A DNA stretch of 6,724 nt from contig JAFYIA010000056.1 in NCBI GenBank assembly GCA_017538865.1, positions 1 through 6,724 on the forward strand. The letters run 5' to 3'. The notes under the pieces were generated by a model, which saw nothing but the letters and a program-made list of their open reading frames with translations, was not told where the DNA came from and did not search any database. Both the position numbers and the translations under genes were made by a program. Below are positions 1-5,802 of the stretch, piece by piece (the stretch's first letter is position 1; each line of letters begins with the position of its first letter). The DNA comes from Aeriscardovia sp. GTDB lineage: Bacteria; Actinomycetota; Actinomycetes; Actinomycetales; Bifidobacteriaceae.

Positions 1-290
1 AGGATCGCGGCAAGCAGGGCAAGATTCTGAAGGTCCTGCCCAACGGAAGGCTCGTGGTCGAAGGCGTGCAGATAGTCAAGAAGCACAAGCGCGCCCAGGA
101 GGAAGGCCAGGAAGCCGGGATAGTGTCCCAGGAAGCCAGCATCGACAGGTCCAACGTCATGCTGGTAGACCCCGACAGCGGCAAGCCCACCAGGGTGGGG
201 GTCTCTATCAAGCGCGAAGTGCGCGGCGGAAAGGTGAAGACCACCCGCACCCGCGTCAGCAAGAAGTCAGGTAAGGAGATCAAGGTATGA
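1..290 (+). CDS. rplX: 50S ribosomal protein uL24, 5' end missing
   Basis: uL24 is an early assembly protein of the 50S subunit that binds 23S rRNA domain I near the tunnel exit. The reading frame is already open at the window edge (first full codon at base 3), and 95 residues plus the TGA stop are visible. The visible start, DRGKQGKILKV, is the KOW motif normally found about 15 residues into the protein, so only a short N-terminus is missing; the ATG at base 54 is internal. Further family marks are VVEGVQIVKKH after the KOW motif and SNVMLVDPDSGKPTRVG in the middle. The C-terminus is a lysine/arginine-rich tail. The stop overlaps the rplE start (ATGA), which suggests translational coupling within the spc operon. 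Identification is confident from motif and context. Confidence 0.96.
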   Translation, partial: DRGKQGKILKVLPNGRLVVEGVQIVKKHKRAQEEGQEAGIVSQEASIDRSNVMLVDPDSGKPTRVGVSIKREVRGGKVKTTRTRVSKKSGKEIKV

Positions 291-862
291 GTGAAGTGGA
301 CCCTGCCGAATTGTTCGCTCGGCCTAGGCTTTACAGGGAATACAAAGACGAAGTGGTCCCGGCTCTCAAGGAGGAGTTCAAGTACTCCAACCCCATGCAG
401 ATCCCTTCCATAAAGAAGGTCGTGGTGACCATGGCCCTCGGAGAGGCTGCGAGGGATTCCAAGCTCATTGAGGGCGCCGTCTCCGACCTCACCCTCATAA
501 CCGGCCAGAAGCCCGCCATTTCCAAGGCCAGGAAGTCCGTGGCCCAATTCCACCTGCGCAAGGGTCAGACCATAGGCGCCTTCGTCACCCTGCGCAAGGA
601 CATGATGTGGGAGTTCTTGGACCGCCTCATCACCCTGGCCATCCCCAGAATCCGCGACTTCAGGGGGCTCAGCCCCAAGCAGTTCGACGGCAGGGGGGAT
701 TACAACTTCGGCCTCACGGAGCAGTCCATGTTCCACGAGATCGATCCCGACAACATCGATCACCGCAGAGGAATGGACATAGCGATAGTCACTTCCGCCA
801 GAACCGACGAAGAGGCCCGCTTCATGTTCAGGCGCCTCGGTTTTCCTTTTAAGGAGGAATAA
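287..862 (+). CDS. rplE: 50S ribosomal protein uL5
   Basis: uL5 binds 5S rRNA in the central protuberance of the 50S subunit and contacts the small subunit and P-site tRNA. The 191-residue product has the expected family length. Landmarks are ITGQKP (71-76), ARKSVAQF (81-88), the RIRDFRGLSPKQFDG block (121-135), GLTEQ (142-146) and the LGFPFKE C-terminus; the style is actinobacterial. The start at 287 is chosen because its ATGA overlap with the rplX stop is typical of this junction and the short N-terminal segment SEVDPAELF fits actinobacterial homologues. One oddity is the early motif, usually written VVNMGVGEA, which reads VVTMALGEA here (residues 46-54), losing the common Asn. The last codons contain a strong Shine-Dalgarno sequence for the next gene. 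Confidence 0.98.
   Translation: MSEVDPAELFARPRLYREYKDEVVPALKEEFKYSNPMQIPSIKKVVVTMALGEAARDSKLIEGAVSDLTLITGQKPAISKARKSVAQFHLRKGQTIGAFVTLRKDMMWEFLDRLITLAIPRIRDFRGLSPKQFDGRGDYNFGLTEQSMFHEIDPDNIDHRRGMDIAIVTSARTDEEARFMFRRLGFPFKEE
851..857 (+). promoter_or_regulatory. Strong ribosome binding site for rpsN that decides a TTG start
   Basis: AAGGAGG lies inside the last codons of rplE and is six bases upstream of a TTG at 864. It is a near-complete anti-16S match, the strongest in the window, and it fixes the TTG as the rpsN start since no ATG is available in that frame nearby. It ties rpsN initiation to ribosomes finishing rplE. Confidence 0.85.
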
Positions 863-863
863 A

Positions 864-1049
864 TTGGCGAAAAAATCTCTCATAGCCAAGGCCAAGAGGA
901 AGCCTAAGTTTCCCGTCCAGGCCTATACCCGCTGCCAGATCTGCGGCAGGCCCCATGCGGTCTACCGCGAGTTCGGGCTGTGCAGGATCTGCTTCCGCAA
1001 CAAGGCCCACGAGGGCCAGCTGCCGGGAGTCATGAAGTCCAGCTGGTGA
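864..1049 (+). CDS. rpsN: 30S ribosomal protein uS14, zinc-binding (type Z)
   Basis: uS14 is a late-assembling protein of the 30S head, needed for A-site tRNA contacts. The product has 61 residues, the short form, and carries CQIC (C24, C27) and CRIC (C40, C43), the four-cysteine zinc ribbon; this is the form often named rpsZ or rpsN type Z. The N-terminus MAKKSLIAKAKRKPKF and the C-terminus GVMKSSW are diagnostic. Translation starts at TTG 864, supported by a strong Shine-Dalgarno sequence ending at 857. Actinobacteria frequently encode a second, cysteine-free uS14 under zinc (Zur) control elsewhere; whether that is the case here cannot be seen. A 6-bp inverted repeat (1034-1039 with 1048-1053) spans the stop codon. 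Confidence 0.98.
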   Translation: MAKKSLIAKAKRKPKFPVQAYTRCQICGRPHAVYREFGLCRICFRNKAHEGQLPGVMKSSW

Positions 1050-1108
1050 CTTCGGGAACCATTGAAGGTCTATGCAAGTAGAAACCACAACGAGAAAGTT
1101 TTAGTTTT
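1050..1108 (+). other. Intergenic gap rpsN-rpsH
   Basis: This 59-nt gap is the longest in the ribosomal-protein block before rplO. It is locally AT-rich at its 3' end, where AGTTTT occurs twice in tandem just before the rpsH start. The only ribosome binding candidate is a weak GAGAAAG at 1092-1098. No convincing -35/-10 pair was found. The inverted repeat GAAGTC/GACTTC across the rpsN stop (1034-1053) has an 8-nt loop and no following T tract, so it does not look like a terminator. Confidence 0.5.
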
Positions 1109-1507
1109 ATGACAATGACAGATCCAATCGCAGACATGCTGACCAGGATCCGCAACGCCTGCGCAGTGAAGCACGAACAGGTGTCGATCCCCTATTCCAA
1201 GTTCAAGGAAGCCATAGCCGAGATCCTGAAGAAGGAAGGCTACATCTCCTCCCTTGAGGTCGAAGGCGAGGGAATTTCCAAGGCCCTGGTCCTCGGCCTC
1301 AAGTACACCTCCGCCGGAGAAAGCAGCATAAGGGGCATCAAACGCGTCTCCAAGCCCGGCCTTAGGAAGTACGCCAAGTCGGACAACCTCCCCAAGCCCC
1401 TCGGAGGCCTGGGCGTGGCGATAATTTCGACCAGCTCCGGGCTCATGACCCAGAGAGAGTGCCGCAGGCAAGGAATAGGCGGCGAAGTCGTCGCCTACGT
1501 GTGGTGA
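1109..1507 (+). CDS. rpsH: 30S ribosomal protein uS8
   Basis: uS8 is a primary binder of the central domain of 16S rRNA (helix 21) and organises the 30S platform; in Escherichia coli it also represses the spc operon. The 132-residue product begins MTMTDPIADMLTRIRNA, the standard start, so the ATG at 1109 is preferred over the one two codons later. Other marks are IPYSKFK (27-33), KPGLRKYAK (82-90), GLGVAIISTSSGLMT (100-114) and the terminal GGEVVAYVW. The ribosome binding site is weak (GAGAAAG, 1092-1098, 10 nt away), unlike its neighbours. No obvious S8-type target hairpin was recognised upstream, so autoregulation is not claimed. Confidence 0.98.
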   Translation: MTMTDPIADMLTRIRNACAVKHEQVSIPYSKFKEAIAEILKKEGYISSLEVEGEGISKALVLGLKYTSAGESSIRGIKRVSKPGLRKYAKSDNLPKPLGGLGVAIISTSSGLMTQRECRRQGIGGEVVAYVW

Positions 1508-1516
1508 GGGGGCAAA

Positions 1517-2059
1517 ATGGCATCGCATATAGGTAGGCTCCCCATCGCCCTTCCCAAGGGCGTCGAAATTACCGTAGACGGGGACAAGGTCACGGCCAAG
1601 GGGCCCAAGGGCTCCCAGGAATGCATCATCCCCGAAGGGATCGAAGTCAAGCAGGGCGAAGGCGTCCTCGAAGTCGTGCCGGAAGATCCGGGCGCCAAAG
1701 GCGCGTCCGCGCGCCACGGCCTGGCCCGGGCCCTGGTAGCCTCCATCGTCCAGGGGGTCAGCTCCGGCTTCGACAAGAAGCTTGAGATTATCGGGACCGG
1801 CTACAAGGTCACTGCCAAGGGGCCCGATCTCGACTTCGCCCTCGGATACTCCCACGACATCCCCGTCAAAGCTCCTGAAGGCATCACCTTCACCGTGGCC
1901 GACGCCACCCATTTGACGGTAAGCGGCATAAACAAGCAGCAGGTCGGGGAAGTTGCGGCCCAGATCCGCAAGCTCCGCCCCCCCGAGCCTTACAAGGGCA
2001 AGGGCATCAGATACGCCGGCGAGCACGTTCGCCGCAAGGCCGGAAAGGCTGGAAAGTAA
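1517..2059 (+). CDS. rplF: 50S ribosomal protein uL6
   Basis: uL6 sits at the base of the L7/L12 stalk near the sarcin-ricin loop and supports elongation-factor binding. The 180-residue protein matches the family length and its two-domain layout: an N-terminal domain starting SHIGRLPIALPKGVEI (3-18), the LEIIGTGYKV segment (89-98) opening the second domain, and the signature PEPYKGKGIRYAGE (156-169) followed by a basic tail. The start follows a G-rich Shine-Dalgarno stretch (GAGGGGG, 1506-1512) and lies nine bases after the rpsH stop. The stop TAA directly abuts the rplR ATG. Nothing is missing. Confidence 0.98.
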   Translation: MASHIGRLPIALPKGVEITVDGDKVTAKGPKGSQECIIPEGIEVKQGEGVLEVVPEDPGAKGASARHGLARALVASIVQGVSSGFDKKLEIIGTGYKVTAKGPDLDFALGYSHDIPVKAPEGITFTVADATHLTVSGINKQQVGEVAAQIRKLRPPEPYKGKGIRYAGEHVRRKAGKAGK

Positions 2060-2431
2060 ATGTCGGTCAAAGTTCTAGGCAAGGGCGCTTTGGCAGCCCG
2101 CCGCCGCAGGCATGTAAGCATCAGGAAGAAGGTTTCAGGCACCCCCGAAAAGCCGCGCCTGGTAGTGACCCGTTCCAACCGCAACATCGTGGCCCAGATG
2201 GTCGACGACGTGCACGGAGTGACGGTAGTGAGCGCCTCCACCCTCCAAGCCCCCTTCAAGGACTTCGAGGGCACCAAGGTAGAAGCCGCCAAGAAGGTCG
2301 GGCTCATCCTGGCCGGAAAGGCGAAGGAGGCAGGCATCGACACTGCAGTTTTTGACCGCAATGGGTACAAGTACCATGGCCGCGTGGCGGCGCTTGCGGA
2401 CGGCGCGCGCGAAGGAGGACTGAAGATATGA
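2060..2431 (+). CDS. rplR: 50S ribosomal protein uL18
   Basis: uL18 binds 5S rRNA together with uL5 and anchors it into the central protuberance. The 123-residue product has a basic N-terminus (ARRRRHVSIRKK, 13-24), then SGTPEKPRLVV (26-36), and the C-terminal signature FDRNGYKYHGRVAALA (98-113), all typical for the family. The ATG follows the rplF stop with no gap, and the GGAAAG at the end of rplF serves as its ribosome binding site. Its own stop overlaps the rpsE start (ATGA). Identification is secure. Confidence 0.98.
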   Translation: MSVKVLGKGALAARRRRHVSIRKKVSGTPEKPRLVVTRSNRNIVAQMVDDVHGVTVVSASTLQAPFKDFEGTKVEAAKKVGLILAGKAKEAGIDTAVFDRNGYKYHGRVAALADGAREGGLKI

Positions 2432-3123
2432 CAGAAGAAGTCAAGGACGAGGCCGAAGAGGTTTCCCCCGCTTCCGCTGCCCAGGAGGAAGAGGCTTCGG
2501 ACCGCAGGGATGCGGGCCGCCGCCGCAGGCGCAGGAGCGCGCGCAAAGAGCACTCCGAAGCTAAAGACGAGCTCATGAGCAGGGTCGTGTCCATCAACCG
2601 CGTCTCCAAGACCCACAAGGGCGGCCGCACCATGAGCTTTGCCGCCCTGGTAGTGGTCGGGGACGGCAAGGGCACCGTCGGCGCCGGAACCGGCAAGAGC
2701 AGGGAGGTCCCTGCCGCCATAGCCAAGGCGGAGTCCGAAGCCAAGAAGAACATGATAAGCGTATGCAGGCTCCGCGGCTCCATACCCGAACCCGTGATAG
2801 GCCACGATTCTGCGGGCAAGGTCCTCCTCAAGCCCGCCGCCCCCGGCACCGGCGTTATCGCCGGCGGATCCGTCCGCGCCGTTTTGGAGTGCGCCGGAAT
2901 TTCCGACATCCTGACCAAGTCCATGGGATCTTCCAACCCCATAAACACCGTCAGGGCGACCATCAACGCCCTCGAGCAGCTGGAAGACCCCATTGAAATC
3001 GCCAACCGCAGGGGCCTGACCCTCCGCGAAGTAGCTCCGGCCAGCATACTGCACGCCATGCAGGATGAGAGGGATGCCGCCAAGAAGGAAAGCTCCGAAT
3101 ACAAGGGGGGTGAAGCCGAGTGA
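2428..3123 (+). CDS. rpsE: 30S ribosomal protein uS5 with long charged N-terminal extension
   Basis: uS5 lies at the mRNA entry side of the 30S subunit and affects decoding accuracy and mRNA unwinding. The product has 231 residues, against about 167 in E. coli; the excess is mostly an N-terminal extension of about 50 residues, acidic at 1-27 and then strongly basic with six arginines at 31-36. Such extensions are common in Actinobacteria. The double-stranded-RNA-binding-like domain follows (VVSINRVSKTHKGGR, 53-67; VVVGDGKGTVG, 76-86), then the second domain with PAAPGTGVIAGG (137-148), VRAVLECAGI (149-158) and LTKSMGSSNPIN (162-173). Residue 88 is Thr where GYGK is nearly universal (GTGK here). 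The start is set by the ATGA overlap with rplR and the preceding GAAGGAGG (2411-2418). Confidence 0.97.
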   Translation: MTEEVKDEAEEVSPASAAQEEEASDRRDAGRRRRRRSARKEHSEAKDELMSRVVSINRVSKTHKGGRTMSFAALVVVGDGKGTVGAGTGKSREVPAAIAKAESEAKKNMISVCRLRGSIPEPVIGHDSAGKVLLKPAAPGTGVIAGGSVRAVLECAGISDILTKSMGSSNPINTVRATINALEQLEDPIEIANRRGLTLREVAPASILHAMQDERDAAKKESSEYKGGEAE

Positions 3124-3299
3124 AGAAGCTGGTTGTCACCCTGACTAAGGGATTTTCCGGCTGCACCAAGCGGCAGAAGGACACCGCCCTCTCTTTGGGG
3201 CTCCACCGCATAGGGCAGAGCGTCGAGGTGGATGACACCCCGGTTTACCGCGGGATGCTGAGGATAGTGGCCCATCTCACCCGTGTTGAGGAGAAGTAA
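3120..3299 (+). CDS. rpmD: 50S ribosomal protein bL30/uL30
   Basis: This is a small gene of 59 residues, starting at GTG inside the rpsE stop (GTGA overlap) and ending in a TAA that overlaps the rplO ATG (TAATG). uL30 is a late-binding 50S protein contacting 23S rRNA domain II and sits between rpsE and rplO in most bacteria. The protein begins MKKLVVTLTKGFSGCTKRQK and contains LGLHRIGQSVEVDDTP (26-41) and RGMLRIVAHL (44-53), matching the family pattern of LGL-RI-Q-V followed by DTP-RGM-KV-HLV. Its length, place and motifs make the call firm. The GGGGGGTGAAG segment before the start can act as its ribosome binding site. Confidence 0.96.
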   Translation: MKKLVVTLTKGFSGCTKRQKDTALSLGLHRIGQSVEVDDTPVYRGMLRIVAHLTRVEEK

Positions 3300-3748
3300 T
3301 GACAGACAAAATCCTGCAGATAAACGATCTTCACCCCGCCCCGGGGGCTAAGAAAGCTCCCCAGCGCGTGGGCAGGGGCGAAGGATCCAAGGGCAAGACT
3401 TCGGGGAGGGGCACCAAGGGCACCAAGGCCCGCTACCAGGTCCGCCCCGGATTTGAGGGCGGGGCGCTTCCTCTCTATATGCGCCTCCCCAAGAAGAGGG
3501 GGTTCAAGAGCCCCTTCCACAAGGAGTACCTGGCCATCAACCTTTCCACCCTCTCCCGCTTCTTCCCCAAAGGCGGGGACGTGAATGAAGAGGCGCTTGA
3601 GGACGCCGGCATCCTGCGCCGGGGACAGGTCCCCAAGATCCTGGCCGAAGGGGAAGCCTCCGCAGCCTTCAACGTGAAAGGCGTCAGGACTTCCGCGGCC
3701 GCCGCTGAAAAGATCAAGGCAGCGGGCGGAAGCGTAGAAGCTAAATAA
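3299..3748 (+). CDS. rplO: 50S ribosomal protein uL15
   Basis: uL15 is an assembly protein of the 50S subunit that threads a long extended N-terminus into 23S rRNA. The 149-residue product shows LHPAPGAKKAPQRVGRGEGS (11-30), continuing through KGKTSGRGTKGTKAR to residue 45, then GFEGG (51-55), MRLPKKRGFKSPF (61-73) and the NLSTLSRFFPKGGDV linker (81-95). The C-terminal globular half ends in EKIKAAGGSVEAK. The N-terminal LHPAPGAKK wording is typical of Actinobacteria. The ATG overlaps the rpmD stop. It is the last gene before the hairpin at 3747, so it may close a transcription unit. Confidence 0.98.
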   Translation: MTDKILQINDLHPAPGAKKAPQRVGRGEGSKGKTSGRGTKGTKARYQVRPGFEGGALPLYMRLPKKRGFKSPFHKEYLAINLSTLSRFFPKGGDVNEEALEDAGILRRGQVPKILAEGEASAAFNVKGVRTSAAAAEKIKAAGGSVEAK

Positions 3749-3799
3749 TATAAAAACTCTCGTTATAGTTGTATTGCTAACGGGAGTTTTTATGTTTTT
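3747..3799 (+). terminator. Hairpin with flanking A and T tracts between rplO and secY
   Basis: Bases 3752-3765 pair with 3778-3791 over 14 consecutive positions, 13 Watson-Crick and one G-U (3760 with 3783), around a 12-nt loop. Outward pairing continues through 3747/3796 with one more G-U, giving up to 19 pairs beginning at the rplO stop codon. The left arm starts with five A and the right arm ends with five T, with another five T at 3795-3799. This is the shape of an intrinsic terminator, possibly bidirectional or partial. Since secY and adk lie downstream without another certain promoter, partial termination (attenuation) is likely if it functions. Confidence 0.72.
3769..3796 (+). promoter_or_regulatory. 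Possible secY promoter overlapping the hairpin
   Basis: TTGTAT (3769-3774) and TATGTT (3791-3796) are separated by 16 bases and resemble -35 and -10 hexamers of a housekeeping sigma factor. They sit in the loop and right arm of the hairpin. The match is moderate in an AT-rich pocket, so it could be chance; it is listed because secY would need its own promoter if the hairpin terminates well. Confidence 0.25.
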
Positions 3800-3823
3800 G
3801 ATTCCGGATGACTAGGAGAAAAT

Positions 3824-5158
3824 TTGAGGACGCTGATCCAGGCCTTTCGCACAAAAGAGCTGAGAAATAAGATCCTTTTTACCATAGGCATAATAATCAT
3901 CTACCGTATTGGCGCCTATATCCCTACGCCGGGAGTGGACTACAGGGTGATCCACGCCTGTCTGGCAAAGACTTCGAGCATCAATTTTGTGAGCCTGATA
4001 AACCTGTTTTCGGGCGGCTCCCTTTTGCAGCTTTCCGTCTTCGCCCTCGGGATTATGCCCTACATTACGGCATCCATCGTGGTAGAGCTCTTGAGGGCCG
4101 TGATACCGCGCTTTGAAGCCCTGCATAGGGAGGGCCAGGCCGGAGAGGCCAAGCTCACCCAGTACACGAGGTACATGACTATAGGTTTGGCAGTCCTCCA
4201 GTCGGCCACCATAATCGTCACGGCCAGGAGCGGTGCGCTGTTCGACTACTCATGCTCTCAGAGCGTAATTCCGAACAGCTCCATATTCTCCCTGATTTTG
4301 ATGGTGCTGGTGATGACGGGGGGCACTGGCCTGATAATGTGGATGGCCGAGCTCATAACTGAAAAGGGCATAGGCCAGGGTATGAGCGTCCTCATCTTCA
4401 TCTCCATCTGCGCGGGCTTCCTCCCCAAACTTTGGGACATCGGCCGTTATGACAACTGGCTCAAGTTCTCCATAGTCCTTGCAGTCCTAATCGCGGTCAT
4501 AATCTTTGTGATCTTTGTCGAGCAGTCCCAGAGGAGGGTGCCCGTCCAGTACACCAGGCGCATGATAGGCCGGAAGATGTACGGGGGGACTTCCACCTAC
4601 ATCCCGCTGAAGATAAACATGTCTGGGGTGATACCGCCCATCTTCGCCTCCTCCATCCTCGCCATACCCACCCTCATAGCCCAGTTCGGCAACACCAAGC
4701 AGAGCTGGGTGAAGTGGGTGGATCGGAACCTGGGGGTGACGACGTCGGCGTGGTACATAGTCCTCTATGCATTCATGATCATCTTCTTCACCTTCTTCTA
4801 CGCCTCCATTACCTTCAACAGCAACGACATCGCCGACGACATGAAGGAGTACGGAGGGTTTATTCCGGGCATCCGGGCAGGGTACGAGACCAGCAGGTAC
4901 CTTTCGTTTGTCATGGACCGGCTGGATACCGTCGGCTCCATTTACCTGTTGTTTGTGTGCCTGATTCCGACGATGCTCATAAGGGCGCTGGATTTGGGCA
5001 GCAGCCTTCCGTTCGGGGGGACCACGATCCTCATTATCGCGGGCGTTGGCCTGGATACGCTTAGGCAGGCCGCGGCACAGGTGCGCCAATTCCAGTACAA
5101 GGGCTTTTTGGTTCCAAAGCCCGTCCCCTCCGAGCCGATTCCCGTCGAAAGCGAATGA
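3824..5158 (+). CDS. secY: Protein translocase channel subunit SecY
   Basis: SecY forms the membrane pore of the Sec translocon with SecE and SecG, and works with SecA or the ribosome to export or insert proteins. The 444-residue product has the usual length and ten predicted hydrophobic segments. Recognisable parts are the N-terminal helix start LRNKILFTIGIIIIYRIGAYIPTPG (from residue 13), the plug and TM2 region LINLFSGGSLLQLSVFALGI (58-77), EKGIGQGMSVL (180-190), the cytosolic loop QRRVPVQYTRR (236-246), and the SecA/ribosome-contacting loop with MKEYGGFIPGIRAG (340-353; R351 corresponds to the key loop arginine). Translation starts at TTG 3824, with AGGAG at 3814-3818; MRTLIQAFRTKEL fits actinobacterial homologues. 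It overlaps adk by ATGA. Confidence 0.98.
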   Translation: MRTLIQAFRTKELRNKILFTIGIIIIYRIGAYIPTPGVDYRVIHACLAKTSSINFVSLINLFSGGSLLQLSVFALGIMPYITASIVVELLRAVIPRFEALHREGQAGEAKLTQYTRYMTIGLAVLQSATIIVTARSGALFDYSCSQSVIPNSSIFSLILMVLVMTGGTGLIMWMAELITEKGIGQGMSVLIFISICAGFLPKLWDIGRYDNWLKFSIVLAVLIAVIIFVIFVEQSQRRVPVQYTRRMIGRKMYGGTSTYIPLKINMSGVIPPIFASSILAIPTLIAQFGNTKQSWVKWVDRNLGVTTSAWYIVLYAFMIIFFTFFYASITFNSNDIADDMKEYGGFIPGIRAGYETSRYLSFVMDRLDTVGSIYLLFVCLIPTMLIRALDLGSSLPFGGTTILIIAGVGLDTLRQAAAQVRQFQYKGFLVPKPVPSEPIPVESE

Positions 5159-5730
5159 AAGGAAAAATGAACCTTATAGTCATGGGGCCCCAAGGGGTGG
5201 GCAAAGGCGCGCAGTCAGACGACCTGGCCGGGATTTACGGCATCCCCCACATCTCCACCGGGGAAATCTTCCGCAAGAACATAGCCGAAAAGACGGAGCT
5301 GGGAAAGAAAGTCTCTTCCTATATCGAGAAGGGGGAGCTGGTTCCCGACGAGGTGACGAGCGCGATGGTGTTTGACCGCCTCAGCCAGCCTGACGCCCGG
5401 AAGGGGTGGATCCTGGACGGCTATCCCAGAAATGCCAGGCAGAGCGAAGCCTTGGACGAATGGCTTTCCAAGCACGGCGAAAGGCTCGACGCCGTAATTC
5501 TCCTCGAGGCCGACGCCGACACCATCGCCCGCAGGATCCAAAAGCGCATCCGCGAAGAAGGCAGGAGCGATGACAATCCCGACGCGATAGCCGAGAGGCT
5601 GGCAATCTACGCCCGTGAGACCAAGCCCCTTATCGACTACTACAGCCAAAAAGGGCTGCTGAGGCGGGTAAATGCCGAGGGGAGCGTCCCCAAAGTGACC
5701 GCCGCCATGCGGGAAGCCATAGAAAAGTAA
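5155..5730 (+). CDS. adk: Adenylate kinase (short-LID form)
   Basis: Adk catalyses ATP + AMP = 2 ADP in the cytosol and keeps adenylate pools balanced. From the ATG at 5155 it has 191 residues. Motifs: P-loop GPQGVGKGAQ (11-20), AMP-binding STGEIFR (34-40) and KGELVPD (59-65), DGYPRN (88-93), and a short LID region with arginines R127, R131, R137 and R148, without the zinc-binding insertion of long forms. The P-loop has Ala19 where Thr is normal (GKGTQ). The 5155 start overlaps the secY stop (ATGA); an ATG at 5167 would give the more usual short N-terminus MNLIVMGPQG and has a GGA only three bases off, so the start is uncertain by four codons. Cotranscription with secY is likely. map does not follow it. 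Confidence 0.97.
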   Translation: MKGKMNLIVMGPQGVGKGAQSDDLAGIYGIPHISTGEIFRKNIAEKTELGKKVSSYIEKGELVPDEVTSAMVFDRLSQPDARKGWILDGYPRNARQSEALDEWLSKHGERLDAVILLEADADTIARRIQKRIREEGRSDDNPDAIAERLAIYARETKPLIDYYSQKGLLRRVNAEGSVPKVTAAMREAIEK

Positions 5731-5802
5731 GATTTTTTTGTAGTAGAGTATTCTAGAAGTGTGTGTGCACGTAGGAACTCTTTTCAGAGACTGTGAGGGA
5801 AT
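5731..5802 (+). other. Intergenic gap adk-infA
   Basis: This 72-nt gap opens with a run of seven T right after the adk stop and is AT-rich to about 5757. A perfect palindrome TTCTAGAA lies at 5751-5758, followed by a GT repeat and GTGCAC. TATTCT at 5749-5754 could be a -10 hexamer, but no matching -35 was found. The T run is not preceded by an adjacent GC-rich stem, so an intrinsic terminator is not supported. GAGG (5795-5798) is the ribosome binding site for infA. A promoter for infA here would be usual for the family but is not shown by the sequence. Confidence 0.4.

Noticed and set aside
1070..2026. Minus-strand open frame of 318 codons opposite rpsH and rplF
   Set aside because: It mirrors the GC-rich third positions of two certain ribosomal-protein genes; its product is low-complexity (Gly, Ala, Asp, Leu-rich) and resembles no family.
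1990..3054. Minus-strand open frame of 354 codons opposite rplF-rplR-rpsE
   Set aside because: Antisense shadow of three conserved genes, with no plausible start signal or recognisable domain.
2575..3123. Internal start for rpsE at Met50, removing the extension
   Set aside because: No good ribosome binding site before 2575, whereas the 2428 start has GAAGGAGG and an ATGA overlap; extensions of this type are usual in Actinobacteria.
2304..3275. Minus-strand open frame of 323 codons opposite rplR-rpsE-rpmD
   Set aside because: Shadow frame rich in Ser, Leu and Arg, overlapping another antisense frame; no family features.
5679..5739. Terminator for adk made of the stem GGGGA/TCCCC (5679-5683/5687-5691) and the T run at 5733-5739
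   Set aside because: The stem lies about 40 bases before the T run, too far for intrinsic termination; the nearer stem at 5702-5712 has only four pairs.
5751..5758. Palindrome TTCTAGAA as an operator
   Set aside because: Eight bases are too short and isolated to claim a binding site; chance occurrence is likely.
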